DNA of 59,744 nt from Petralouisia muris (GCF_004793545.1 NZ_SRYA01000030.1:1-59744); one strand, 5' to 3'. Shown: positions 50,658-59,206, numbered from the stretch's first letter. The notes: generated from the sequence alone by a model not told the origin. Numbers and translations are program-made.

Positions 50658-50689
50658 AAAGATCAGGCGAAATGTCTGGTCTTTTTTTA
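50658..50689 (+). terminator. Terminator after the ImmA gene
   Basis: AAAGATCAG (50658-50666) pairs, one G-T pair, with CTGGTCTTT (50676-50684), followed by TTTTT. It separates the pair from the recombinase operon. Confidence 0.8.
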
Positions 50690-50805
50690 TTGAACAAGTT
50701 TGGATGGAGTGAAAAAAGAGAGGGTGGAAACCGCAGAATTGCTTGACTTTACAGGGGTTTAGAGTGATTTATACACTACCAAAAACGAAAGGAGTACTTA
50801 TTTAT

Positions 50806-51222
50806 ATGGTGATTGCAGGAACGATAAATAGGGTGGCTTTTTACTGCAGAGTCAACCATCGTGACAGAGACTATGAAAAATATCTGGACGATGTAATGAG
50901 GCGGTTGGAAGAAGAATATGGAAAACAGAAATGGGATTTGCAGATATTCTTTGAGGAAGCTTCAGGAGCCGACCCGAACAGAAAAGAATTTAATCGTCTG
51001 AAAGCGGAAATCGCAGCAAAGAAGATAGATGTGGTGGTTACCATGAGGGCTGCCACGATTGCCCGTAACTGGGGACAGTTTATGGAGTTCATGCTGATTT
51101 GCAGTAAGAAAAATGTGGATGTGGTGTGCATTGACAAGGTAGAGGATGCACAAGCCATTTTCCGAAGGATTCAGGAGTTCCAGAAAAGGTTTTTTGAAGG
51201 AAGTGATGTAACGTGCGAGTAA
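50806..51222 (+). CDS. Small serine-recombinase-like protein lacking the catalytic serine
   Basis: A 138-residue protein that matches only the resolvase N-terminal domain: INRVAFYCRVNHRDRDYEKYLDDV, FEEASGADPNRKEFNRLKAEIAAKKIDVVVTMRAATIARNWGQFMEF. In active members the second strand reads R-V-S-T; here N17 replaces Ser and H18 the Thr, so it should not cut DNA. Arg residues of RAATIARN remain. It may act as a partner or accessory factor for the two large recombinases it overlaps. ATG 50806 follows AAAGGAG. Confidence 0.8.
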   Translation: MVIAGTINRVAFYCRVNHRDRDYEKYLDDVMRRLEEEYGKQKWDLQIFFEEASGADPNRKEFNRLKAEIAAKKIDVVVTMRAATIARNWGQFMEFMLICSKKNVDVVCIDKVEDAQAIFRRIQEFQKRFFEGSDVTCE

Positions 51223-52493
51223 AAGTGATTAACAAACGACCAGCTTCGGTCTTACAAAAGAAAATGGTTTGTGCTTATGCCAGAGTTTCCACAGATAGCA
51301 GAAGACAGGAAGACTCTCTTGAAAATCAGATGGAAACCTATGAGAGACTGATTACCGGAAATCCAGAATATGAATTTATCGGGGTATATGCTGATCAGGG
51401 TATATCCGGTTATTGTGAGAACCGCCCACAGTTCCAGAGAATGATGGAAAAGGCAAGGGCAGGAGAAATTGACCTGATTATTACAAAATCCATATCAAGG
51501 TTTGCAAGAAATACCGTCACTGTTCTAAAGTTCGCAAGGGAACTGAAGGAACTGGGTGTCGGTATTTTTTTTGAAGAACAGAACATTAACACTCTATCAG
51601 GGGACGGTGAGATGATGCTTGCCGTCCTCGCTTCTTTTGCTCAGGAAGAGAGCAGGAGCATGAGTGAAAACAATAAATGGTCCATTCGTAAAAAGTTTGA
51701 GAGAGGGGAAGTGATGATTACCACCTCCCGCTTCCTCGGTTATGACAAAAACGAGTACGGGGATTTGATTGTGAATCGAAAAGAAGCAGAAATTGTCAGT
51801 CTGGCTTTTGACCTATATCTGATGAATGTTGGCTCGTCAAGGATTGGCGAGCTGCTTGATTATTTGGGGGTAAAAACGGTGACGGGAACCACATGGGAGA
51901 GCGGGACCATTAACGGGATGCTTTGCAATGAGAAGTACAAAGGAGACTTCCATCTGCAGAAGTATTACACCCCTGAAAACAAAAGAAACCATACAAAGAA
52001 AAACAATGGAGAAGTGCAGAGTTATTACATTTCGGAAAATCACGAACCTATCGTATCGCCGGAAGTATGGGAAAGGGTGCAGGAGGTAAGGGAGCAGAGA
52101 AAGCGTGACAGGAACATTGGGCAGGACAACACAATGAAGTTCCAGAACCGCTACCCCTTAAGTGGAATGCTGATTTGCCCTTATTGCGGAAAAACGCTCC
52201 GGCGCAGACAGGTTTATAAAAAGAAAATCCAGTGGCTCTGCAGTACCTACATCGAAAAGGGTGTCAAGGCATGTAAGGGGATAAGGATTGATGATACCGA
52301 ATTGCAGGGATTGAACATTACGGAACAGACAGTAGTGGAGGAGGTGATTCAGAATGGCAAGAAGCATTACTGTTATACCAGCAAAGCAGATTTCGACTGC
52401 GGAATCAGGAACAGCGCAAGCAGTACAGAAACTGAGAATGGCAGCGTACTGCCGAGTGTCAACCGACCAAGAAGAACAGTTATTAAGCTATGA
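51213..52493 (+). CDS. Large serine recombinase 1
   Basis: A 426-residue recombinase. The catalytic resolvase domain (residues 18-165) has Y-A-R-V-S26-T and SRFARN, followed by a recombinase DNA-binding domain (about 185-300) and a zinc ribbon (CPYCGKTLRRRQVYKK ... C ... KGVKACKG, about 320-355). It starts with GTG and overlaps the upstream gene by 10 bp. Its last 47 codons overlap the next recombinase gene. With recombinase 2 it likely integrates and excises the element at rlmD. Confidence 0.92.
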   Translation: MRVKVINKRPASVLQKKMVCAYARVSTDSRRQEDSLENQMETYERLITGNPEYEFIGVYADQGISGYCENRPQFQRMMEKARAGEIDLIITKSISRFARNTVTVLKFARELKELGVGIFFEEQNINTLSGDGEMMLAVLASFAQEESRSMSENNKWSIRKKFERGEVMITTSRFLGYDKNEYGDLIVNRKEAEIVSLAFDLYLMNVGSSRIGELLDYLGVKTVTGTTWESGTINGMLCNEKYKGDFHLQKYYTPENKRNHTKKNNGEVQSYYISENHEPIVSPEVWERVQEVREQRKRDRNIGQDNTMKFQNRYPLSGMLICPYCGKTLRRRQVYKKKIQWLCSTYIEKGVKACKGIRIDDTELQGLNITEQTVVEEVIQNGKKHYCYTSKADFDCGIRNSASSTETENGSVLPSVNRPRRTVIKL

Positions 52494-53772
52494 GAATCAG
52501 GTCAATTATTACACCAATTACATCAGTGAAAATCCTCTTTATGAATATGCAGGGACTTATGCGGATGAGGGGATTTCGGGAACTAACACAAAGAAGAGGG
52601 ATGAATTTAACCGCATGATTGTGGACTGTAGGGCAGGGAAAATTGATATGATTATCACGAAGTCCATTTCCCGATTTGCACGAAATACGCTGGACTGCCT
52701 GAACTATGTGCGAGAGCTGAAGGACCTGGGGATTGGAATTATTTTTGAAAAGGAAAATATCAATACCCTCGATGCAAAAGGTGAAGTGCTTCTTACCATT
52801 CTTTCCTCGCTGGCACAGGACGAGAGCCGCTCCATTTCAGAGAACTGCACATGGGGAATCCGCAGGAGGTTTGAAACAGGAAAGCATAAAATGAGTACCA
52901 AGCGTTTCCTTGGCTATGATGCGGATGAAACGGGTAAGTTGGTAATCAACAGGCTGCAGAAGCCGATTGTAGTGCGGCTGTATCAGGAATTTCTGGATGG
53001 AAAAACAACGGATTACATTAAAAGGATTTTTGAAAAGGAAGGGATTAAGAACTGGGATGGAGGCACAAAGTGGCAGGCTACAACCTTAATGAGCATGTTG
53101 GAAAATGAAAAGTACAAAGGGGATGCTTTGCTGCAGAAAAGTTATACGGTGGATTTCCTCACCAAGAAACGGACGCAGAACAAAGGGGAAATTCAGATGT
53201 TTTATGTGGAGGATGACCATGATGCCATCATTTCAAAGCGGATATGGGAATGTGTACAGCTTGAAATAAAACGCAGGAAAAAGTATCTGGAGGAGCATGG
53301 GACAAACTCCTATTCCCACCGGCCGGAAAGCAATCCATTTGCATCCAAGATAATTTGCGGAGACTGCAGTAAGGTTTTTGCACGGAAAGGCTGGCGGAGC
53401 AGCACGGGTGTTGACCGTAAGGTATGGCAATGCAGCGAACGCTACAAGGTCAAAGGAGTCATGGGATGTGCCAACCGTCACGTAGAGGAAGAAACGCTGA
53501 TAAAGGCTTATCTGATGGCTTGGAACGCACTGGTGGAGAACAGAGAGGATTTCATGGAGCAGTGGACGGAGCAGCTTCAGAGCGAGAACCTATTGGAAGG
53601 TTATCGAGCAGAGAAGTTCATAGAATACACCGATGGAGCAGAACCTTTGACACAGATGGATACGGACTTCATGCTGAAAACACTGGACCACATCAAGGTT
53701 TTTGAGGATGGAACATTGTTGGTGGTGTTCTTGGACGGAACGGAGATTGAATGTAAAGATGAAGAGGAGTAA
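52354..53772 (+). CDS. Large serine recombinase 2
   Basis: A 472-residue recombinase with catalytic Ser36 in AAYCRVSTDQEEQLLSYENQV, SRFARNTLDC, a recombinase domain (about 190-300), a zinc ribbon (CGDCSKVFARKGWRS ... WQCSERYKVKGVMGC, about 332-370), and a C-terminal helical region that is longer than in recombinase 1. ATG 52354 has an excellent site (GGAGGAGGTGATT), so the 140-bp overlap with recombinase 1 is genuine. The two are related but clearly diverged. Confidence 0.93.
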   Translation: MARSITVIPAKQISTAESGTAQAVQKLRMAAYCRVSTDQEEQLLSYENQVNYYTNYISENPLYEYAGTYADEGISGTNTKKRDEFNRMIVDCRAGKIDMIITKSISRFARNTLDCLNYVRELKDLGIGIIFEKENINTLDAKGEVLLTILSSLAQDESRSISENCTWGIRRRFETGKHKMSTKRFLGYDADETGKLVINRLQKPIVVRLYQEFLDGKTTDYIKRIFEKEGIKNWDGGTKWQATTLMSMLENEKYKGDALLQKSYTVDFLTKKRTQNKGEIQMFYVEDDHDAIISKRIWECVQLEIKRRKKYLEEHGTNSYSHRPESNPFASKIICGDCSKVFARKGWRSSTGVDRKVWQCSERYKVKGVMGCANRHVEEETLIKAYLMAWNALVENREDFMEQWTEQLQSENLLEGYRAEKFIEYTDGAEPLTQMDTDFMLKTLDHIKVFEDGTLLVVFLDGTEIECKDEEE

Positions 53773-53780
53773 GAAAAGAT

Positions 53781-53817
53781 GCCGATTGGGAGTTGCGATT
53801 CCTGATCGGCTTTTTTT
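53781..53817 (+). terminator. Terminator after the recombinase operon
   Basis: GCCGAT (53781-53786) pairs with ATCGGC (53805-53810), with partial pairing inside, followed by TTTTTTT. It ends the prophage part. Confidence 0.75.
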
Positions 53818-53897
53818 CTTGCTCTTTTTCGGATAGTAAAATGTAGGTGGATGTGGTAAAATATATAGCGTATTTGAAGTGAATAGAGGTGAGTCGG

Positions 53898-55064
53898 ATG
53901 AATCCGTTAGCATATTTTAAGATATCTAATAATGAAGATTGCCCATGTGGAAGCGGAAAAAAATTTAAAGAATGCTGCAAAGGAAAACCAGATCAGCAGC
54001 TTATACAGAGCAAGAAACCTCCAGAAGTACAAATTATGGAGCAGATGAGAAAAGCTATGGTTAAATGCTGTATGCATCCCGACCAAAGCAATTGTAATGG
54101 TAAGATAAAAAATGCTCATGCACTGCAAAATAATAAAATCATATCATTACTCGCAGGGACTGAACGCCATGTATATACTATGGATAAAAAACGACAACCA
54201 CTTATTATACCTATTGAGGGCGAGGAACCGGAAGTGATGGTGGAGTTCTCCAAGGTTAGTGCGAATGATGCTACAACAGAAACTTGTTTTTGCGATAGAC
54301 ATGACAATATTGCCTTTGCTGTTATTGAAAAAGGAGCGCCAGATTTTGATGTAAATAGCGAACCAATGAAATTTGTCTATGCATATAAAGCCTTTATTTT
54401 TGAATACTATAAGCAGGAAGTTTCACATAAAATTTTTCAGCAATGTTTTAAGAAAAGACCACCTGTTTTTCAACTACCGCAGATGGTTGGCTTATATAGA
54501 GTGTCGCAATTACGCTTGAAAGAGTTTGAACCTGTAAAGAGGCATTTCGATTCAGAGATATTGTCTGGCACATACAATGGAATAGAAACTTGTGTAATAA
54601 CTATTCCAGAAAGAATTAATTTTGCGAATTATGCATTTATAGCACCGGATTATGATTTGAATGGTAGAAGGATAAAGCATACTAAAAAAGGTGTCATGCA
54701 TCGAATTGCTATAACTGCTTTTCCAGAGGATACAAAGTCATACATACTGTTGAGTTGTTTATCTACTGAGAAACATATTTATGCCAAGTTTTTTGAACAA
54801 ATAAATAATGCACCTTTAGAAAAAATCAAATATTATTTTTCAATGATTTTACCTTTATTTTCGGAGAATATGGTGTTAAGTCCGGTTCTTTGGAATAAGT
54901 GGGATGATGAAATAAAAATGGCGTTTACTTTTTATGCAAATCTGAATGGACAAACATTCAAAAGATACAGTATTGCAATAGGAATGGGACTGAGAAATGC
55001 AGCAAATAGTAAAGTTCCATTTGATTACAGTAAAAGAGGAAAAATAGATTTGTTTAAGAAATAA
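53898..55064 (+). CDS. SEC-C motif protein with HNH-like second zinc cluster
   Basis: A 388-residue protein. The N-terminus has a SEC-C zinc motif, C15-P-C17...C26-C27. A second set follows: C58, H60, C66, then AH74ALQ, and near residue 130 a C-x-C-x2-H-D segment (CFCDRHDN). This spacing looks like an HNH/treble-clef nuclease core. The remaining 250 residues are unrecognised. I use ATG 53898, 6 bp from AGAGGTGA. It is the first gene after the recombinases and is next to a HEPN-NACHT NTPase. SEC-C often marks proteins of stress or defence systems. A nuclease role is inferred. Confidence 0.65.
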   Translation: MNPLAYFKISNNEDCPCGSGKKFKECCKGKPDQQLIQSKKPPEVQIMEQMRKAMVKCCMHPDQSNCNGKIKNAHALQNNKIISLLAGTERHVYTMDKKRQPLIIPIEGEEPEVMVEFSKVSANDATTETCFCDRHDNIAFAVIEKGAPDFDVNSEPMKFVYAYKAFIFEYYKQEVSHKIFQQCFKKRPPVFQLPQMVGLYRVSQLRLKEFEPVKRHFDSEILSGTYNGIETCVITIPERINFANYAFIAPDYDLNGRRIKHTKKGVMHRIAITAFPEDTKSYILLSCLSTEKHIYAKFFEQINNAPLEKIKYYFSMILPLFSENMVLSPVLWNKWDDEIKMAFTFYANLNGQTFKRYSIAIGMGLRNAANSKVPFDYSKRGKIDLFKK

Positions 55065-55145
55065 AAGATTTTATTATCAAGAAACTTTCATAGCATGGAT
55101 TATAATAAAAATACTTGCAGAAAATAATAGTTGGAAAGGAAAAAC

Positions 55146-56846
55146 ATGGATAGAAATACAATTGGAAATGAAATCGAGGCTGAAATAAATGCAAGCTATA
55201 GATATAAAAATTTGAGAGAACTTATAGATATACTGCTTTCAGTAATTATTCTGAAAACAGGAAAAAAGGAATTGGTAGGTATTGAAGAAAGACTGTATGT
55301 TTCCTTAGGTAAAATTTTTGATGGGGAGACTACTATAAATGATATAAAACTGTGTTTGTCTAATGTCATCAAGATAGAACCTCTTTTGAAAAAAATGATT
55401 TTACTTATTGATGAAGATGAATACGATAAGATAGTACAAGAGAATTTGGGTTTAGCACATGTAATTACTCAATTAGGTCTTAATCCAGATAATAAGAAAT
55501 TAGATCGAAAGCCAGAGGACTATTTGTGCGATGGTAATTATATGGAACATGTAGCAAGATCATATGCATTAAGAAATAGTGAGTCGCACACATATGTAGG
55601 TTGGACACGAAGAGAAATATATACCAATTTGGATAGTGTGCTGATAACTTGTTTAAGAGCAGTAGAAATAAATAAAAAGGCATTGATCAGTAATCTGAAA
55701 AAGAAGAGTATTAATAATGAATTGAATATTGAAAATTACTTAAATGAGATTACACAGCAATTAAAAAAAAGAATGTCTAGATTTATTCATATAAGGGGAG
55801 AAGAGAATTTTTCTGTATTGGGTAGCTATGTTATCGAATATCAGGATGATACATCTGATTCTAGGAGGAGAAAAGGTACTGTTGAATACTTAAGAGATAA
55901 TAGTATACCAGAACGAAGGATGATGATATGGGGCGAAGCTGGTATGGGAAAGACTACGACATTAGAATATTTAACATACATGGATGCAAAAAAAAGATTG
56001 AAAGATTCAAACTATAATATTCCCGTATTAGTTTTATTGGGAGTTATGACAAAAGCCACGTATACAATAAAACAGTATATATGTGATAAACTTGATATTG
56101 GGGTAGATATATGTGAATCTCTTTTAGAAGAAGGAAAAATCAATCTATTTTTGGATGGTTTAAATGAAATACCAGCTGATGCAGGCGGCAATTTAAAAAC
56201 TTTAAGAATGCGCGAGATAAAGCAATTACTTAGAGATTATCCCAAAACATTTATTATAATTACTAATCGTCCACAAGATACTAGGGATTTTAATAATGTG
56301 CCAATTTTTAATTTGATAAAATTATCTAAAGAAGAAATGAGAGATTTTATTAAAAAAAATGTAGATGAAGAAGACGTGAAAGAACTTTTGTTTACCTCAA
56401 TTAATGGAAGTGAGAGATTTGTGCAAATAATAAATACGCCATTGATCTTATCGAGGTTAATAGAGATTGTGCGATATAAGAAGGAAATTCCACATAGTGA
56501 AGGTGAAATTATCGCTGAATTTCTGAACTGCTTATTGGCAAGGGAAAAAGAAGAAAAACAGGATGCACGATTGGATATAAAGCGAATAATATACCTTTTG
56601 AGAATGATTGCATTTGAGAGTCTTGAAAAGAAAGAAGCAAATTCAGGAATGACAGAGTCAGAGGTACTGAAGTATTGTTCTAAAAGTATGGATACATATA
56701 GATTTCAGTATGATGCATTATATGCATTAGATATAGTTTTGCAATTAGGTATATTAGAAAAAAGAGAAGATTTATATGTATTTTCGCATCAGGCATACCA
56801 GGATTACTATTATGCTATGGAAGAATTGGCGGTGATACAGTCTTGA
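55146..56846 (+). CDS. HEPN-NACHT STAND NTPase
   Basis: A 566-residue protein. The N-terminal half is helical with R143-N-S-E-S-H148, the R-x4-H signature of HEPN RNases. The NACHT NTPase follows, with Walker A G263EAGMGKTT and Walker B L334FLDGLNE341, plus FIIITNRPQDTRDF and a winged-helix-like part (about 450-566). NACHT proteins sense phage or stress and oligomerise to activate an effector; here the effector would be the HEPN RNase. The sensor repeats usually at the C-terminus are absent, because the protein stops at TGA overlapping the next gene by 4 bp. ATG 55146 follows AAAGGA. Confidence 0.82.
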   Translation: MDRNTIGNEIEAEINASYRYKNLRELIDILLSVIILKTGKKELVGIEERLYVSLGKIFDGETTINDIKLCLSNVIKIEPLLKKMILLIDEDEYDKIVQENLGLAHVITQLGLNPDNKKLDRKPEDYLCDGNYMEHVARSYALRNSESHTYVGWTRREIYTNLDSVLITCLRAVEINKKALISNLKKKSINNELNIENYLNEITQQLKKRMSRFIHIRGEENFSVLGSYVIEYQDDTSDSRRRKGTVEYLRDNSIPERRMMIWGEAGMGKTTTLEYLTYMDAKKRLKDSNYNIPVLVLLGVMTKATYTIKQYICDKLDIGVDICESLLEEGKINLFLDGLNEIPADAGGNLKTLRMREIKQLLRDYPKTFIIITNRPQDTRDFNNVPIFNLIKLSKEEMRDFIKKNVDEEDVKELLFTSINGSERFVQIINTPLILSRLIEIVRYKKEIPHSEGEIIAEFLNCLLAREKEEKQDARLDIKRIIYLLRMIAFESLEKKEANSGMTESEVLKYCSKSMDTYRFQYDALYALDIVLQLGILEKREDLYVFSHQAYQDYYYAMEELAVIQS

Positions 56847-58231
56847 AAATAAGAAAAAATCAAATTAGAGATAAGTGTCAATCAGACAAGTATTATGCCT
56901 CAATAAAATATATGGCACACAGTTTACGTGGTAAAGATAGAGAAAATTTTATTATTACCGTTTGTGACCTTAATATTTATTTGGGGTGTATATGTGCTTT
57001 GACATGTGAAAAAAATGCAACGGTTGAGGAATATATCTGGAAAACTTTAAATAATTATTTTGAGCCAAGAAAAATAAAATTTTATGATAAATCTAGTGGG
57101 ATATGGAAAGAAAATATAAAAAAACTGAATAGTAAAGATATTACATATTACCTTCTTGCATGCAATGTGATGGGTAATATGAAAGCGATAAAATGGTATA
57201 TTTACAATCATGAAGTTGACAAAGCTATTATAATTCAGTTGGCAAAAAATATGAATGAAGAACAACTGGTAGATTTAATATACACACTTTATAGATCTTC
57301 TCAAAATTGGGATAAAATAAGAGGCATTGGTTCTACTAAAAGTTTGTTTCTGTATAAAAATGATCCGAGAATAAAAAAGATTCTTAGTGGGTTATGGTAT
57401 AAAGATAGAGATGCATTTATACAATTAGCATACGATACAGGTTGGTTGGGAGATTTGGGAAAAAAGGCTCGCAAAGGAAACCGTATTTTTATCGAGTGTT
57501 TGGTTGGAGCAAATAAACTGCTGCTAACTATTGAGTTAATAGAAGAAGTGTTATGTGATTTGGAAAGTGATGAGAGTTCATATGATACTTTATTAAAATT
57601 AGTTTTAAAGGAAAAAGGTGAGAGAAAACAATTTGCATATATATTGTATATTCAAAAAATAAATAATGGATATGTAATGAAGGCTAAAGATTATGCTATT
57701 TTGAAAGGTTTAGGAAGGCCATCGCAAAAAATAGTCAATTATTTTATACCTTTTTTCTTAGATTTAGTAAATGGAGATTTTAGAACTAATATCAATCTTT
57801 TTGAATTAGGAGATGCCTTATCAAATGTTATAGTAAAACCAAATAAGATAACACCCAAAGTTGGATATGCGCGTAATAAAAATTTGAATATAGCATTAAA
57901 GACTACTAAAAATATAGATTTGAAAAAAGTGCTATTCTTTTACTTTAATACGACAATGTCCGTTAAAGCAAGTTTGGATGAGTTGTTTAGACTTTTGAAT
58001 ATGTATCATGATGTTCAACCAAGTGAGTTAATACGAGAACTAAAATCATTTCCAATATGGGTAAAGGCAACTGGAATAGAACAAGGCAAAAGCAATAATA
58101 TAACAACGGAGAACTATCTTAAAATCGAGCCGCAAATTGTAATCGGAAATGTTATTTTAATGTCAATTGTTGACTATGATTATGTTTTAAAAGAATTTGT
58201 TGCTAAGCCATATACTGGCTCTATTTTTTAG
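56843..58231 (+). CDS. Partner of the HEPN-NACHT protein, probable separate sensor domain
   Basis: A 462-residue helical protein starting with TTG, whose first codon overlaps the NACHT stop (TTGA). It has no recognised motif. Its start (LNIYLGCICALTCEKNATVEEYIWKTL) resembles the early C-terminal region that follows the NTPase in single-chain NACHT proteins. It may be the detached sensor or a product of reinitiation. It is A+T-rich like the NACHT gene. Alternatively a frameshift split one long ORF; its frame is open upstream for at least 40 bases. Confidence 0.65.
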   Translation: MKIRKNQIRDKCQSDKYYASIKYMAHSLRGKDRENFIITVCDLNIYLGCICALTCEKNATVEEYIWKTLNNYFEPRKIKFYDKSSGIWKENIKKLNSKDITYYLLACNVMGNMKAIKWYIYNHEVDKAIIIQLAKNMNEEQLVDLIYTLYRSSQNWDKIRGIGSTKSLFLYKNDPRIKKILSGLWYKDRDAFIQLAYDTGWLGDLGKKARKGNRIFIECLVGANKLLLTIELIEEVLCDLESDESSYDTLLKLVLKEKGERKQFAYILYIQKINNGYVMKAKDYAILKGLGRPSQKIVNYFIPFFLDLVNGDFRTNINLFELGDALSNVIVKPNKITPKVGYARNKNLNIALKTTKNIDLKKVLFFYFNTTMSVKASLDELFRLLNMYHDVQPSELIRELKSFPIWVKATGIEQGKSNNITTENYLKIEPQIVIGNVILMSIVDYDYVLKEFVAKPYTGSIF

Positions 58232-58358
58232 AAATTAAGATAGTCACAGGAAGGGCAGACAGAGGTATGTAAGAAATAGTAGTTATATGCATAAATAGAG
58301 GCTATTACTATGATACGTTTATCTCTTTGCCCATTTGTTGAAAAAAACACTAGAATGT

Positions 58359-58408
58359 GGGGTAAATGCTATCCCCCTAAGTGGGGTATAAACCTTTTCG
58401 CAAAAGGT
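58359..58408. repeat. Paired inverted repeats at the right end of the island
   Basis: GGGGTAAATGCTATCCCC (58359-58376) and CCCCCTAAGTGGGG (58373-58386) form overlapping GGGG/CCCC pairings, and ACCTTTTCGCAAAAGGT (58392-58408) is a near-perfect palindrome. They lie 40-90 bp before the right rlmD core. Related words (TTTACCCCAGGGGATA at 4471 and ACTTTTTCGCAAAAGT at 4527) lie near the left core. They may be recombinase arm sites or simple terminators. Confidence 0.5.
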
Positions 58409-58447
58409 GACGGTTTCGCTATTTAGTATAAGAAGAAACTTTCACCG

Positions 58448-58489
58448 CATGTGGAGTGTGTCGTGTTGATGTCACGGATTGAGAAATAG
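58448..58489 (+). pseudogene. Right rlmD 3' end (attR) with original C-terminal codons
   Basis: CATGTGGA here starts an in-frame reading HVECVVLMSRIEK and stop, typical for RlmD C-termini of this kind. No start codon or body of rlmD precedes it. The sequence after 58455 is therefore the original rlmD tail displaced 54 kb by integration. A strong hairpin terminator follows, as expected for a native gene end. Confidence 0.85.
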
Positions 58490-58521
58490 AATAGCGGAAA
58501 AGTGTAGAAAACAAGGGGTTT

Positions 58522-58570
58522 CCGGGAGTTGGGACAGTTTGGAAAAATTGTTCCGGCTCTCGGATTTTTT
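58522..58570 (+). terminator. Original rlmD terminator
   Basis: CCGGGAGTTGGGAC (58522-58535) pairs throughout, counting G-T pairs, with GTTCCGGCTCTCGG (58550-58563), followed by ATTTTTT. It lies 33 bp after the displaced rlmD stop and now no longer terminates the rearranged rlmD. Confidence 0.8.
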
Positions 58571-58838
58571 GTTTGTTGTACTGTGCGGAAACATATCCAC
58601 TGCTTTTTGGGTGGGATAGTTGAGTTGACAGGTTAGATATAGGATGTGTTGTGGAGATAAGATTGTTAAGGGTATGTTGGGTTGATAATATGAACATCAT
58701 TCCAACGGCTGTATTGAAAAATTTCATGTCAATTAAGATCATAGATGTAAAAGAATAGGAGATATGAATATAGTGGATAACCAATATGGAAAGAATTTTT
58801 TTGATAAAAACATGAATAAAATTAAAATAAAATAACTC
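58571..58838. other. Intergenic region without recognised genes
   Basis: About 270 bp between the rlmD terminator and the promoter of the DUF2089-like operon. I see only short frames without ribosome-binding sites, and A+T-rich sequence towards the right. Confidence 0.5.
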
Positions 58839-58866
58839 TTGATTTTAATATTATTTATGATATACT
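58839..58866 (+). promoter_or_regulatory. Promoter of the DUF2089-like operon
   Basis: TTGATT (58839-58844) and TATACT (58861-58866) are 16 bp apart, 38 bp before the TTG start at 58904. An AACGAGTTAGAGAAAGGGG segment follows with the ribosome-binding site. Confidence 0.65.
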
Positions 58867-58903
58867 TAATTTCGTTAAACGAGTTAGAGAAAGGGGTGAT
58901 TTA

Positions 58904-59206
58904 TTGGATATTGATAAGATACCAAGGTGGATTCTTTCTTTGGAACAGGAGGATGTTACATTCCTAAAAAATTTTACTTTAAAATCTGGATCACTAAAAG
59001 AGATTGCAAAGTTGTATGGAGTGTCATATCCAACAGTCCGCCTGCGGTTGGATAAACTTATTCAGAAAATAGAATTAGGTGATCAACAGGAGGAAGAACC
59101 ATTTCAGACATTTATTAAGGGATTGGCTGTTGACTCTAAGATTGATCTTGAAACTGCAAAAATGATTATTGAAAAGTATAAACAAGAAAAGGAGAAAGAA
59201 TTATGA
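58904..59206 (+). CDS. DUF2089-family HTH regulator
   Basis: A 100-residue protein. IPRWILSLEQEDVTFLKNFTLKSGSLKEIAKLYGVSYPTVRLRLDKLIQKI is the HTH signature of DUF2089-type transcription regulators, which in Firmicutes occur with small membrane proteins. The start is TTG after AAAGGGGTG. The stop overlaps the ATG of the membrane protein by 4 bp, so the pair is coupled. It belongs to the host flank beyond the island. Confidence 0.8.
   Translation: MDIDKIPRWILSLEQEDVTFLKNFTLKSGSLKEIAKLYGVSYPTVRLRLDKLIQKIELGDQQEEEPFQTFIKGLAVDSKIDLETAKMIIEKYKQEKEKEL

Larger units (their letters stand above)
4353..58455. mobile_element. Composite integrated island in rlmD (prophage plus beta-lactam response and defence cargo)
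   Basis: The island is bounded by two in-frame copies of the rlmD core word. It holds a HEPN/HNH pair, a bla regulatory locus, a complete-looking cos-type prophage with three serine recombinases at its right end, and a HEPN-NACHT group. The cargo genes at 4.57-6.3, 6.8-7.7, 48.7-50.6 and 53.9-58.2 kb are visibly richer in A+T than the phage structural genes, which fits separate acquisition. An internal rlmD 3' remnant at 6372-6416 suggests tandem or successive insertions. Whether the whole 54 kb moves as one unit or only part of it does is unknown. Confidence 0.65.

Noticed and set aside
10700-53800. Tyrosine integrase expected for a typical temperate phage
   Set aside because: None found on either strand; serine recombinases take that role here.
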